Under the pieces are notes generated by a model. That model was not told the origin of the DNA and made no database searches. It worked only from the letters and a program-made list of their open reading frames with translations. 64,000 bases of DNA from Stappia sp. BW2 (GTDB taxonomy: Bacteria > Pseudomonadota > Alphaproteobacteria > Rhizobiales > Stappiaceae), in assembly GCF_008107695.1 (NCBI RefSeq), contig NZ_VIRG01000066.1:1302001-1366000 (forward strand). Direction: 5' to 3'. The position numbers were made by a program, and so were the translations under genes. Position 1 is the stretch's first letter; every line of letters starts with the position of its first letter. This document shows, in pieces, positions 43,773-52,878 of this stretch.

Positions 43773-44539
43773 GCGGCATCTCCCGTGGTCTCGCCCAGAT
43801 AGGCTTCCAGCACCTGCGGATTGGACCGCACGGTCTGGAAGTCGCCCTGGATCAGCACCCGGCCCTCGGCCATGCACACGACGGGATCGCAGAGTTTCTC
43901 GATCATTTCCATATCGTGTTCGATCAGGATGAACGTGTAGCCACGCTCCTTGTTCAGGATCTCGATCTTGGTTTCGAGCTTGCGCAAAAGCGTGCGGTTG
44001 ACGCCGGCCGCCGGTTCATCCAGCAGCACAAGCTTGGCATCCGTCATCATGGTGCGACCCAGTTCCAGAAGCTTCTTCTGGCCGCCGGACAGATTGCCGG
44101 CCAGCTCGTGCGCCACGTGGCTCAGTTCCAGAAACGCCAGGGTTTCGTATGCCTTTTTCTCGACCTCGGCTTCGGCCGCTTTCACCCGCCCCCAGGCGAA
44201 CCAATTGGAAAACAGGCTTTCACCCGGCTGCGCCGGCGGCACCATCATCAGGTTTTCCAGGGTCGTCAGCTTGTGAAATTCATGGGGGATCTGAAAGGTC
44301 CGCACCAGTCCCTTATGGAACAGCTCATGGCTGGCCAGGTTGGTGACATCCTCCCCCAGAAACCGGATCCGGCCGCTTGTCGGCTGCAGCGCCCCTGCGA
44401 TCATGTTGAAAAGCGTTGTCTTGCCGGCCCCGTTCGGGCCAATCAAGCCGGTAATACTGCCTTCATCGACACGGAACGAGCAGCCATTCACCGCCCTGAA
44501 TCCGCTAAAATCCATCACGAGCTGATCAAGCTCCAGCAT
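43769..44539 (-). CDS. livG: Branched-chain amino acid ABC transporter ATPase LivG
   Basis: The product has 256 residues. Walker A is IGPNGAGKTTLFNMIAGAL, the signature NLSGGQKKLLELGRTMM and Walker B LVLLDEPAAGVN. It is the first transporter gene in transcription order and follows kynB by about 70 bp on the same strand, so kynB and the transporter may be co-transcribed. It overlaps livF by 4 bp (ATGA). Confidence 0.9.
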   Translation of the reverse strand: MLELDQLVMDFSGFRAVNGCSFRVDEGSITGLIGPNGAGKTTLFNMIAGALQPTSGRIRFLGEDVTNLASHELFHKGLVRTFQIPHEFHKLTTLENLMMVPPAQPGESLFSNWFAWGRVKAAEAEVEKKAYETLAFLELSHVAHELAGNLSGGQKKLLELGRTMMTDAKLVLLDEPAAGVNRTLLRKLETKIEILNKERGYTFILIEHDMEMIEKLCDPVVCMAEGRVLIQGDFQTVRSNPQVLEAYLGETTGDAA

Positions 44540-44610
44540 TCACGCTCCTTGCCGCTCCCCACGGTCAGCCTTTTTCTTAATTCTCCGCCGCGCACTCCCG
44601 TTTCCCGGGA

Positions 44611-45240
44611 TTAGCGGAGCGGGCGCAAAATGGCCCGAACCGGCGAGGCGTCCAGACCTTCTAACTTCATTGGCAGCGCAATCAACTCATAATCACCGGG
44701 TTCCACCGCAGAAAGAGCAAGATTTTCCAGAATGAGCATGTCACGGGAACATGCAATCCTGTGACTGGGCAAGTTTTCGGAAGTATCCGGATCGACTGAG
44801 GGCACATCTACACCAATCAGCTTCACCCCCTTGTCCGCCAGCAGGGTCATTGTTTCCGGCGCCAGAGCCCTGAACCCCTCAGGCCAAACCGTCACGTCCC
44901 GCTCATCGGCGAGCCGCACAAGCACGCGCGGCGGACAGTCCTCCAGTGAAGCCTCCAGGTCTGCGGGCTGGCAGAGCGGACCAGGTCCGCGCGACTCAAG
45001 AAGTCGCGCCGGACCGATGAACTCGTGCAGGTCGATCTGGTCGATCGAGCGTCCGTTTGCATCGTAGTGTAGCGGTGCATCGGCATGGGCACCGCAATGG
45101 CTCGACATGGAGAACTCGCCAACGTTCACCGGACTGTCTGCCGAGATCCTCGCCGTCCATGATCTGCGGTAGGGCGCATCGCCTGGATAAACCGCAATTC
45201 CCGGCCGTACCGGCGGCGTGATGTCAAAGAGATCCGTCAC
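44611..45240 (-). CDS. kynB: Kynurenine formamidase (cyclase family), GTG start
   Basis: The product has about 209 residues. It carries the metal-binding H-x-G-x-H-x-D motif as SSHCGAHADAPLHYD near residue 55. KynB hydrolyses N-formyl-kynurenine to kynurenine in tryptophan breakdown. The GTG at 45240, with AGGATAGG upstream, is the start; the frame further upstream to 45291 is not family-like. Kynureninase, the next enzyme of the pathway, lies at 47737-48957, separated by a signalling gene. The liv transporter operon follows on the same strand. The related cyclase family includes other amidases, so the assignment leans on the kynU neighbour. Confidence 0.82.
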   Translation of the reverse strand: MTDLFDITPPVRPGIAVYPGDAPYRRSWTARISADSPVNVGEFSMSSHCGAHADAPLHYDANGRSIDQIDLHEFIGPARLLESRGPGPLCQPADLEASLEDCPPRVLVRLADERDVTVWPEGFRALAPETMTLLADKGVKLIGVDVPSVDPDTSENLPSHRIACSRDMLILENLALSAVEPGDYELIALPMKLEGLDASPVRAILRPLR

Positions 45241-45665
45241 ATTACCTATCCTGCTGGAATCATTTGCAACGTTTCGAACGTTGGGAAACAATCATGGCGT
45301 TCAAGTGTTTTACTACGGAATGAATACATTTGCGAGAAATCGGCAACCGCCACAACCCTTTCGGGAAATACCTTTTCCCGACATCGAAAACACCAGTAAC
45401 CGTATGTAAATTCTCGCAAAAAGCAGTTCGTGAACTTGCTATGTCTGTTTTCAACCGGCAGGCAACTACAATCAGGAACAGAAAGCGTCAGCATATCGCG
45501 TTAAGTTTGTCAGCGATTTTTTCGATTTTAAATTGAATGATTTATTCGCGTTCCATACACTTAAGCAGAGTCACGAAGTCACGTTGCCGGACACGAACCG
45601 ATGGCCTGAGCCGTCAAAAGATCTGATGTTGATTGCGTTCACCCTGGAGAACGACCCTGTCACAT
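45241..45665. other. Divergent intergenic region, AT-richer
   Basis: This 425-bp stretch holds the promoters of kynB (minus) and the GGDEF-EAL gene (plus). It is visibly more AT-rich than the flanking genes (for example around 45400-45550). I see no convincing small gene or hairpin in it. Confidence 0.5.
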
Positions 45666-47744
45666 ATGTCCGACCTTTCCCAGACGCAGCGGGTAACCGA
45701 GCAAAAGAAAGCGTCCCCTACCTTTATTCCTGCAGACGGCAAGGTGGATCAGGATCTGATCTTTTCTATTTACGACCGTCTCGACACCGGCATCTGGGTT
45801 TTCGATTTCGATGAAAAATGTATTCTCTGGGCCAATCGCAAGGCGCTAGAATTTACCGGTGCCGATTCACTGGAAGAATTGCGGTCACGCGACATGGGCT
45901 CGGACATGTCGCATTCCGTGGCACAACGTCTGCGCCAGTACCAGCAGGACTTCACCAAACACGATGTGAGCTTTTCGGAGATCTGGACCCTCTACCCAAA
46001 GGGCAAGGCGGAGGTTCTGCAAGTCGTCATGAGCGGCATCCGGCTGAATGACGGGCGCATGGCGCTTTTGTGCGAAGGCCGCCCGCATCACGAGCAACAG
46101 CCGGAAACGCTGCGCAGCGCCGAAGCGCTGATGCATACCACGGTGATGATTTCGCTTTTCTCCGAAGATGGACACCCGCTGTATCGCAACACGGCTGCCA
46201 GGGCCGCCTGCACCGATCTTGAGTGCACCTTGTGGGATCATTTCATCGACAAGGCTCTCGCCCGGAAGGTGATGAGTGTGCTGAGCGACAAGGCCAACAC
46301 CAAATTCGTGGCGGAAGTGCTCACATGCGACGGTTTGCGCTGGCACGAAATCACTATCCGCCGCTGCCACGACGCCGTGTCAGGCAAGCCCGCCTTTCTG
46401 TTGAGCGAGATCGACGTCACCGAGCTTCATCAGACCAAGGAACGCGCACAATATCTTGCCAGCCACGACGCTCTGACGGGTCTGTCGAACAGGACCTACT
46501 TGAAAGAGCGTCTGATGCAGGTGAAGCAGAGAGCGCAGGAAAACGATCTGATCGCGACGCTCTATCTTGTGGATCTGGACGACTTCAAGATGGTCAACGA
46601 TACGCTTGGCCATGCGGCAGGCGACCATCTCTTGCAACTTGTCGCCACCAGGCTGAAGGAGTTGGCGGGTCAAAACGATATCGTTGCGCGCCTTGGCGGC
46701 GACGAGTTTCTGATTTGCCATCTGTCTTCGCCCGAAAGCCCGCGCCCGGACTGGTTCGGCCAGGCCCTTCTGCAGGCCTTTGCCACGCCGCAAATGATTG
46801 AAGGCAAACCCCGACATGTCGGGCTGAGCATCGGCTACGTCCATTATCCCATGGACGGCAGCGATATCGATGAGCTCATGCGTCATGCGGACCTTGCGCT
46901 TTACCAGGCCAAGTCGGATCGCAAGCACAAATGCGTCCGCTACAAGGAATTCATGCGCAAGCTTCGGGACAAGCACCTGTCCCTGAAGAAGGATCTTGAA
47001 CGCGCGATCCGCGCGAATGAGTTCCTCCTTTATTATCAGCCGATCGCCTGTACCCGTAGCCAGCGGATTGTCGGCGCCGAGGCGCTGCTGCGCTGGCAGC
47101 ACCCCGAAAAGGGGTTGGTCGGCCCTGACGACTTTATATCGGTTGCCGAGGAAACAGGTCTCATCAACGAGATCGGCACCTGGGTCAGCCGCAACGTCGC
47201 GGATATGCAGTCCCGGCTCAAGCTGCTCGATGTTTCCGTTCCACTGTCGATGAATGTTTCCCCCAAGCAGTTGTCTGACCCGAAATTCCTTACCTGCATG
47301 GAGAACCTGCCGAAGGAAAAGGCCTGCAACGCGAGCGAAATCTCTCTGGAAATCACCGAAAGCGTTCTGCTTGGCGATATTCCGCATGCCTATGAGACCC
47401 TGATGAAGCTCAAGGCGGCCGGCTACCGGATCGTCATTGACGATTTCGGCACCGGCTATTCGAACCTGGCCTATCTGCACAACTATCCGATCGACGGCAT
47501 CAAGATCGACCGGATGTTCATGAACGACATCGCCACGGGTGGAGCCATCGTCCGGCTGATCCTGTCGCTGGCCTCCGCACTTGATGCCAGCGTCGTTGCC
47601 GAAGGGGTGGAAACCATCGAGCAACGAAGCTGGCTGTCGGAAAATGGCTGCAACCTCTTCCAGGGCTTCCTTTATTCCAGGCCGGTCCCGGAAGAGCAAT
47701 TCATCGACATGCTTCAGGCCCAGGTCCGCGCCGCGGCTATGTAA
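45666..47744 (+). CDS. PAS-GGDEF-EAL c-di-GMP signalling protein
   Basis: The product has about 692 residues. The first about 275 contain one or two PAS-like domains (YDRLDTGIWVFDFDEKCILW, ALMHTTVMISLFSEDGHPLY). The GGDEF domain follows with the active site intact (RLGGDEFLICHL), then an EAL domain with EALLRWQHPEKG, NVSPKQL, EITES, DDFGTGYSNL, KIDRMF and EGVET, so phosphodiesterase ligands are kept. It could make or break c-di-GMP; the dominant activity is not decidable. No membrane helix is evident. The start at 45666 is chosen because the upstream 11 codons are not conserved-looking. Its stop overlaps the convergent kynU gene by 8 bp. Confidence 0.9.
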   Translation: MSDLSQTQRVTEQKKASPTFIPADGKVDQDLIFSIYDRLDTGIWVFDFDEKCILWANRKALEFTGADSLEELRSRDMGSDMSHSVAQRLRQYQQDFTKHDVSFSEIWTLYPKGKAEVLQVVMSGIRLNDGRMALLCEGRPHHEQQPETLRSAEALMHTTVMISLFSEDGHPLYRNTAARAACTDLECTLWDHFIDKALARKVMSVLSDKANTKFVAEVLTCDGLRWHEITIRRCHDAVSGKPAFLLSEIDVTELHQTKERAQYLASHDALTGLSNRTYLKERLMQVKQRAQENDLIATLYLVDLDDFKMVNDTLGHAAGDHLLQLVATRLKELAGQNDIVARLGGDEFLICHLSSPESPRPDWFGQALLQAFATPQMIEGKPRHVGLSIGYVHYPMDGSDIDELMRHADLALYQAKSDRKHKCVRYKEFMRKLRDKHLSLKKDLERAIRANEFLLYYQPIACTRSQRIVGAEALLRWQHPEKGLVGPDDFISVAEETGLINEIGTWVSRNVADMQSRLKLLDVSVPLSMNVSPKQLSDPKFLTCMENLPKEKACNASEISLEITESVLLGDIPHAYETLMKLKAAGYRIVIDDFGTGYSNLAYLHNYPIDGIKIDRMFMNDIATGGAIVRLILSLASALDASVVAEGVETIEQRSWLSENGCNLFQGFLYSRPVPEEQFIDMLQAQVRAAAM

Positions 47745-48957
47745 CCTTCGCGCGGGTCTTGAACTCCGGCCGGTTCCAGCTTTCCGTCTCCAGAATGTCT
47801 TTCAGAATGCCGACCGCATCGACAATGTCCTGATGCGACAGGTAAAGCGGTGTGAAGCCGAAGCGCATTACGTCCGGTGCCCGGAAGTCGCCGATCACGC
47901 CCCGGCTGATCAGCGCCTGCATGACGGCGTAACCTTCCGCGAAACGGAACGACACCTGACTGCCGCGGGCCTCCGGGTCGCGCGGGCTTGCAAGCGTCAA
48001 TTGCGGACATTTGCCCTCGACTTCGGCGATGAACAATTCGCTGAGCGACACGGACTTGCGGCGGATGTCCGCCATGTCGACATCTTCGAACACATCGAGA
48101 GCCGCATGAAGACTTGAAAGCGCGAGGATGGCCGGGGTGCCGACCGTCATCCGGTTGATGCCGGAGACTGGACGATAGTCGAGATCAAACGCGAAAGGCG
48201 CCTCATGCCCCATCCAGCCGGTCATCGGCGACGTCACCTTGTCCTGAAGCTCGGGGGCGACGTAAAGAAACGCCGGCGCTCCCGGGCCGCCGTTGAGGTA
48301 TTTGTAGCCGCATCCGATGGCGAAATCCGCGCCGGCACCGCTCAGGTCAACCGGGATCGCACCTGCCGAATGGGCAAGATCCCAAATGGCAAGGGCGCCG
48401 GCATCATGCGCCTTGCGGGTGATGTCCTTCATGTCATGAAGCCGGCCGGTGCGATAATCCACCTGGGTGAGCATCACCACCGCGACGTCCTCACCTATAG
48501 TTTCCTTGACCGCTTCCGGATCGACGACCTTCAGTTCGTACCCCTTGTCGAGCAACTCGGTCAGCCCGGACGCAACATAAAGATCCGTCGGGAAATTGCC
48601 GTTGTCGGACAGGATCACCTTCCGGTCCGGCCGCAAGGACAAGGCCGCGGAGAGCACCTTGAACACATTGATGGAGGTGCTGTCGCAGGCCACGACCGTT
48701 CCGGCCGGCGCGCCAATCAACTTGCCGATGCGGTCCCCCGTGCGGGTGGGCAGATCGATCCAGCTATGGGTGTTCCAGGCCCTGATCAGGCTGTTGCCCC
48801 ATTCTTCCTTGATCACCTGTGCGATGCGATCGGGCACGTGTTTCGGCAGCACACCCAGCGAATTGCCATCCAGATAGATCACCCCGTCCGGGATCTGAAA
48901 CGCCTGTTTTTTGGAAGCCAGATCATCTGCGATGTCGGCCGGGTGCTGCGAGGTCAT
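47737..48957 (-). CDS. kynU: Kynureninase
   Basis: The product has 406 residues, full length. The PLP lysine is in GCGYKYLNGGPGAP near residue 220, with LDGNSLGVLPK near 30 and CDSTSINVFKVLSAALSL near 90. It cleaves kynurenine to anthranilate and alanine. It converges with the GGDEF-EAL gene (8-bp overlap of ends). Kynurenine formamidase lies at 44611-45240 on the same strand, so the pathway genes are split by a signalling gene; tryptophan dioxygenase is not in the window. Confidence 0.9.
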   Translation of the reverse strand: MTSQHPADIADDLASKKQAFQIPDGVIYLDGNSLGVLPKHVPDRIAQVIKEEWGNSLIRAWNTHSWIDLPTRTGDRIGKLIGAPAGTVVACDSTSINVFKVLSAALSLRPDRKVILSDNGNFPTDLYVASGLTELLDKGYELKVVDPEAVKETIGEDVAVVMLTQVDYRTGRLHDMKDITRKAHDAGALAIWDLAHSAGAIPVDLSGAGADFAIGCGYKYLNGGPGAPAFLYVAPELQDKVTSPMTGWMGHEAPFAFDLDYRPVSGINRMTVGTPAILALSSLHAALDVFEDVDMADIRRKSVSLSELFIAEVEGKCPQLTLASPRDPEARGSQVSFRFAEGYAVMQALISRGVIGDFRAPDVMRFGFTPLYLSHQDIVDAVGILKDILETESWNRPEFKTRAKVT

Positions 48958-49204
48958 GAGAAGCTCTTTTTTCGGATAGTTGCATTTGAAAGGAAGCCGA
49001 ACGCTATCAAAGCGTCATTTCGCAAACAACTGTTTCCGCGAACCATTTGCTCCGGTTGGAAGCTGCACGGGAAAACGTCTGTTTCGGCGGTATGTCGCAA
49101 ATAACACAAAATTGCCCGTTTGAATGGCGGCTTGGCGGGCGTTATCTGTTAGCGTGACCTGAAAGCACCGGTAGCCGGTGCATCTAATAACCGCGGTTCA
49201 AGAG

Positions 49205-50599
49205 ATGTTCATCAGCGTCTTCGACATTTTCAAAATCGGCATCGGGCCGTCCAGTTCTCACACGGTTGGGCCGATGGTTGCCGTTCAGCGCTACCTTGAC
49301 CGGGTGCGTGGCCTTTCTGGTGCGGAAAGCCGTGCGACACGCCTGACCGTCACCTTGCATGGGTCGCTGGCCTTCACAGGCAAGGGGCACGCCACGGACA
49401 AGGCCGTATGCCTCGGACTGCTCGGGGCGCGGCCGGATTCCATCGACCCGGATGAGGTCGACCCGATGCTGGAAGAGCTGGAGCAGACCAAAAGGCTGAA
49501 GATAGACGGTCTGCCCGAGCTGCAGTTCGAACCGTCGCGAGACGTCATTTTCGACTATGGCCCGCCGCTGGACCTTCATGCCAACGGCATGACGTTTCAC
49601 CTGCTGGATGCTGCGGGCTCGGTCGTCGACACATTCGTCTATTACTCCATTGGCGGCGGTTTCGTGGTGAGCGAATCCGAGCTGCGCAAGACCAGTAATG
49701 AACCGGTCAACGAACTGGCCAAACAGGATGTGCCGTTCCCCTTTGCCAGCGCGAAGCAGATGCTGGAGATGGGCCGGGAAGCCGAGCTGTCCATTGCCGA
49801 GATGAAGCTGCAGAACGAATGCAGCGACAAACCTCAGGCTGAAGTGGAAGAAGGTATCGACCGGCTGTGGTCTGCCATGGATTCCTGCATCAACCGGGGC
49901 ATCTCCCAGACCGGTATCCTGCCAGGTGGCCTGAAGGTGAAACGCCGCGCCGCCGACATCTATCAGAAGCTCATCCGCGAAGGCCGCACCAATCCGCGTT
50001 TCGAGCACAACGTGGTCGACTGGCTCGGCGTTTACGCGATGGCCGTCAATGAGGAGAACGCAGCAGGGGGACGTGTGGTGACAGCGCCGACCAATGGCGC
50101 CGCCGGGGTTATTCCCGCCGTGACCCGCTATTATCTCGACCACTGCTCCGGCGCCGATCAGGCCGGCATCCGCACCTTCCTGCTGACGGCAGCGGCCGTT
50201 GGCGGGATCATCAAGGCAAATGCCTCCATCTCAGGCGCCGAAGTCGGATGCCAGGGAGAAGTCGGTTCGGCCTCCGCCATGGCCGCCGCCGGTCTTTGCG
50301 CGGCCCTTGGCGGCACGAACGAGCAGATCGAGAATGCAGCGGAAATCGCTCTGGAACACCACCTCGGCATGACCTGCGATCCGATCGCTGGCCTCGTGCA
50401 GGTTCCCTGCATCGAGCGCAACGCCCTCGGCGCGGTCAAGGCGGTGACGGCGGCCTCTCTGGCGCTTCGCGGCGATGGGTCTCATTTCGTGCCTCTGGAC
50501 GGCTGCATCGAGACAATGCGCCAGACCGGCATGGACATGATGGAGCAGTACAAGGAAACGTCAAAAGGCGGACTGGCCGTCAATATCGTCGAATGCTGA
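49205..50599 (+). CDS. sdaA: L-serine ammonia-lyase, single chain
   Basis: The product has about 464 residues. It starts [20 protein letters not shown], the standard beginning, and has the [4Fe-4S] cysteines in [18 protein letters not shown] and [19 protein letters not shown]. It deaminates serine to pyruvate and ammonia. The ATG at 49205 is preferred to a GTG 27 bp upstream although its ribosome-binding site is weak (CAAGAG). The serine-transport or regulatory partners are not adjacent. Confidence 0.9.
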   Translation: MFISVFDIFKIGIGPSSSHTVGPMVAVQRYLDRVRGLSGAESRATRLTVTLHGSLAFTGKGHATDKAVCLGLLGARPDSIDPDEVDPMLEELEQTKRLKIDGLPELQFEPSRDVIFDYGPPLDLHANGMTFHLLDAAGSVVDTFVYYSIGGGFVVSESELRKTSNEPVNELAKQDVPFPFASAKQMLEMGREAELSIAEMKLQNECSDKPQAEVEEGIDRLWSAMDSCINRGISQTGILPGGLKVKRRAADIYQKLIREGRTNPRFEHNVVDWLGVYAMAVNEENAAGGRVVTAPTNGAAGVIPAVTRYYLDHCSGADQAGIRTFLLTAAAVGGIIKANASISGAEVGCQGEVGSASAMAAAGLCAALGGTNEQIENAAEIALEHHLGMTCDPIAGLVQVPCIERNALGAVKAVTAASLALRGDGSHFVPLDGCIETMRQTGMDMMEQYKETSKGGLAVNIVEC

Positions 50600-50681
50600 T
50601 CCGCAGTTTTTCACTCGTCGTAAGCTGAACATACCCGGCGGCAACACCCTGCGCCGCCGGCTCTTCTTTCAAGGGAGCGAT

Positions 50682-51086
50682 ATGGCGCTTTACATCACTC
50701 CGCTTTTTGCGGGTCTTCTAACGCTGCTTTACATCTACCTGAGCATTCGGGTCATCGCTGTGCGCAAGAGCGAACGCGTCGGCCTGGGGGATGGTGGCCA
50801 TAGCGGGCTGCAAAGACGCATGCGTGCTCATGGCAACTTTGCCGAATATGCTCCGCTCGCTCTGGTATTGATGTTGATACTGGAGCTGACAGGAACTGCC
50901 CACTGGCTGCTCTGGGCTCTAGGTCTGGCCCTGCTTGCCGGCAGAGCCCTGCACGCCTACAGCGTCAGTCAGGAGCCGGAGCCACTGAAATTCCGGGTCG
51001 CGGGCATGGGTCTGACCTTCACTGTCCTTGCAGTTGCGGCGCTCACTCTGTTGCTGCAATCGGCAGGGTCGATTGTGAACGCCTGA
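50682..51086 (+). CDS. MAPEG family membrane protein (second of two)
   Basis: The product has 134 residues and four hydrophobic segments, with QRRMRAHGNFAEYAPLALVL near residue 43 and GRALHAYSVSQEPE near 85. It shares the RRMRAHGNF signature with the protein at 6264-6665 but differs elsewhere, so the two are paralogues rather than a recent copy. AAGGGAG precedes the ATG. Its stop codon abuts the stop of the GntR gene end to end (no bases between). Confidence 0.85.
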   Translation: MALYITPLFAGLLTLLYIYLSIRVIAVRKSERVGLGDGGHSGLQRRMRAHGNFAEYAPLALVLMLILELTGTAHWLLWALGLALLAGRALHAYSVSQEPEPLKFRVAGMGLTFTVLAVAALTLLLQSAGSIVNA

Positions 51087-51704
51087 TCAGATCTGCTTCA
51101 GCCGTGTCTTGTGCGCATGGGCAATGTGAAGACGGGCGGCAGCTTCCGCGGCCGCACAGTTTCCTTCGGAAATCGCATCAACAATGGCGGCATGTTCTTC
51201 AACCGCCGTCTCGCGCCGCTCGGGCGTGTCCAGCGTGGTGCCCGCCATCAGGATGAGCGACAGGCGCAAGTGGTCGATCTGGTCGACCAGATAGCGGTTG
51301 TGCGACGCCAGGCACAGACGGCGGTGAAATTCGCGGTTGGAGCGTACGAGGCTGTCCTTGTCCGCAATGCGCTTACGGTCTGCCGTGACAAGGTCCTGCA
51401 GTATCTCCACCTCCGGCTTGGAGGCATGTTTGGCAGCAAGCCCGGCTGCGGTTCCTTCCAGAATTTCCCGCATGAAATAGACTTCGTTGATCTGGCCATG
51501 ATCCAGTGTCGGCACGACCATGCCACGGTTGGGTTCATGCACGGCGAGGCCCTGCGCCTCCAGCCGTTTCAACCCTTCGCGGATCGGCGTTCTGGACACA
51601 CCGAATTCTTCCGCAAGATCAGCCTCGCGCAAGCGGTCACCGGGTTTCAAGACCCGCTCTTCGATGAGGCCGATCAGCCGCCGGTAGATTTCAGATCCGT
51701 TCAT
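51087..51704 (-). CDS. GntR family regulator, FCD (FadR) subfamily
   Basis: The product has 205 residues. The winged helix includes LREADLAEEFGVSRTPIREG near 25-45, followed by an all-helical FCD ligand domain with NREFHRRLCLASHNRYLVDQ near residue 122 (the metal-binding His region). Such proteins respond to small carboxylates or amino-acid derivatives. It lies downstream of the anmK and aminotransferase genes on the same strand (85-bp gap), so it may control them. Confidence 0.88.
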   Translation of the reverse strand: MNGSEIYRRLIGLIEERVLKPGDRLREADLAEEFGVSRTPIREGLKRLEAQGLAVHEPNRGMVVPTLDHGQINEVYFMREILEGTAAGLAAKHASKPEVEILQDLVTADRKRIADKDSLVRSNREFHRRLCLASHNRYLVDQIDHLRLSLILMAGTTLDTPERRETAVEEHAAIVDAISEGNCAAAEAAARLHIAHAHKTRLKQI

Positions 51705-51789
51705 GATGTCTGGTTAGCGGCAAGCACGGGCCGGTGCAAGCAAATGCAGGTACCGTTCGTGCGCCCCAACCTCACCCCTTTGCGAGTGT

Positions 51790-52878
51790 TCATGTGCCTG
51801 GCATAAAGAGTTCGCCGCCAACAACAGGCTGACTGACACCAGTTGTTCCGGGAAAGGTGGTTGGCAGCGAGGCCTTCAGACGCGCGCCCAAAAACGCCAT
51901 TGCCTGGGCCTCCAGGGCGTCTCCGTCGATGCGGTATTCGTCCGCTGAAACGACCTGCCCCGCAAGACGTTCCGAGAGTGCCTTCATCAGAACCGGATTG
52001 TGCCGGCCGCCACCGCAGACCAGCCAGAGCTTCGGCACCTGCGGCAACAGCTTTTCCGATGCGGCAATTGCTTCGGCAGTGAAGGCAAGCAGCGTTGCGG
52101 CGCCGTCCTCAAGGCTGAGACCTTCGGCGAACTCGCCGGAAAAGCTGTAACGGTCGAGGGACTTCGGGCCGGGCGCAGACAGAAACGGATGGGTCAATGC
52201 CGTGCGCAGGCGGTCTTCATCGACCTTTCCTCTGGCGGAAATCTCACCGCCTGCATCATAGTCACCCGCGCCATGCTTGTGGATCCAGTCATCCAGAAAC
52301 GCATTGCCCGGGCCAATATCGAAGGCAAGCAGCCGGTCGCCCTCGATATAGGTGAGGTTGGAAACCCCACCGATATTCAGGAAACAAAGCGGCTCAAGGC
52401 TTTCGCCGACCAGGGTCTTGGCAAGCGCCTGATGATAGACGGGAACCAGGGGTGCCCCCTGCCCTCCAGCAGCCATATCGGCCAGACGCACGTCGCCGAT
52501 CACCGGCACGTTGAGATCCGTTGCCAGCGCCTGCGGATCTCCCAGTTGCACCGTTTCGCCTCTGTCCGGGTCATGCCACACGGTCTGACCGTGAAACACC
52601 ACGGCGTCGGGCGACAGGTCGTGCTGTGCCAGAAAGGCCAGGACCGCCTCGGCGTGATCCCGGGTGACGGCTGCGGCAATCTCCGGCCAGGCTTCCCTCC
52701 CGGTTCCCTTGCGCGCAGCTGCGTCCAGCACCCGGCGCCTGGTCTCAGGCCGGTAGCTTGCGGTTTCCGCCGGGCCGAAACGGGCCACCGTCCGGCCGTC
52801 GGTCTCGATCCACGCAAGATCGATCCCGTCGGCGGACGTACCGGAGATAGTGCCGAGTATGGAGTAGTTGCCGCTCAC
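51790..52878 (-). CDS. anmK: Anhydro-N-acetylmuramic acid kinase
   Basis: The product has 362 residues, full length. It begins with the ATP-binding segment ILGTISGTSADGIDLAWIE, has FHGQTVWHDPDRGETVQLG near 95 and CFLNIGGVSNLTYIEGD near 165. AnmK phosphorylates and opens 1,6-anhydro-MurNAc released from peptidoglycan turnover. It overlaps the aminotransferase gene by 4 bp, which translationally couples a cell-wall recycling kinase to an amine enzyme; the link is unexplained. Confidence 0.9.
   Translation of the reverse strand: MSGNYSILGTISGTSADGIDLAWIETDGRTVARFGPAETASYRPETRRRVLDAAARKGTGREAWPEIAAAVTRDHAEAVLAFLAQHDLSPDAVVFHGQTVWHDPDRGETVQLGDPQALATDLNVPVIGDVRLADMAAGGQGAPLVPVYHQALAKTLVGESLEPLCFLNIGGVSNLTYIEGDRLLAFDIGPGNAFLDDWIHKHGAGDYDAGGEISARGKVDEDRLRTALTHPFLSAPGPKSLDRYSFSGEFAEGLSLEDGAATLLAFTAEAIAASEKLLPQVPKLWLVCGGGRHNPVLMKALSERLAGQVVSADEYRIDGDALEAQAMAFLGARLKASLPTTFPGTTGVSQPVVGGELFMPGT

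Noticed and set aside
46380..47699. 439-codon minus-strand frame opposite the GGDEF-EAL gene
   Set aside because: The GGDEF and EAL motifs on the plus strand are intact; the minus frame is a shadow.
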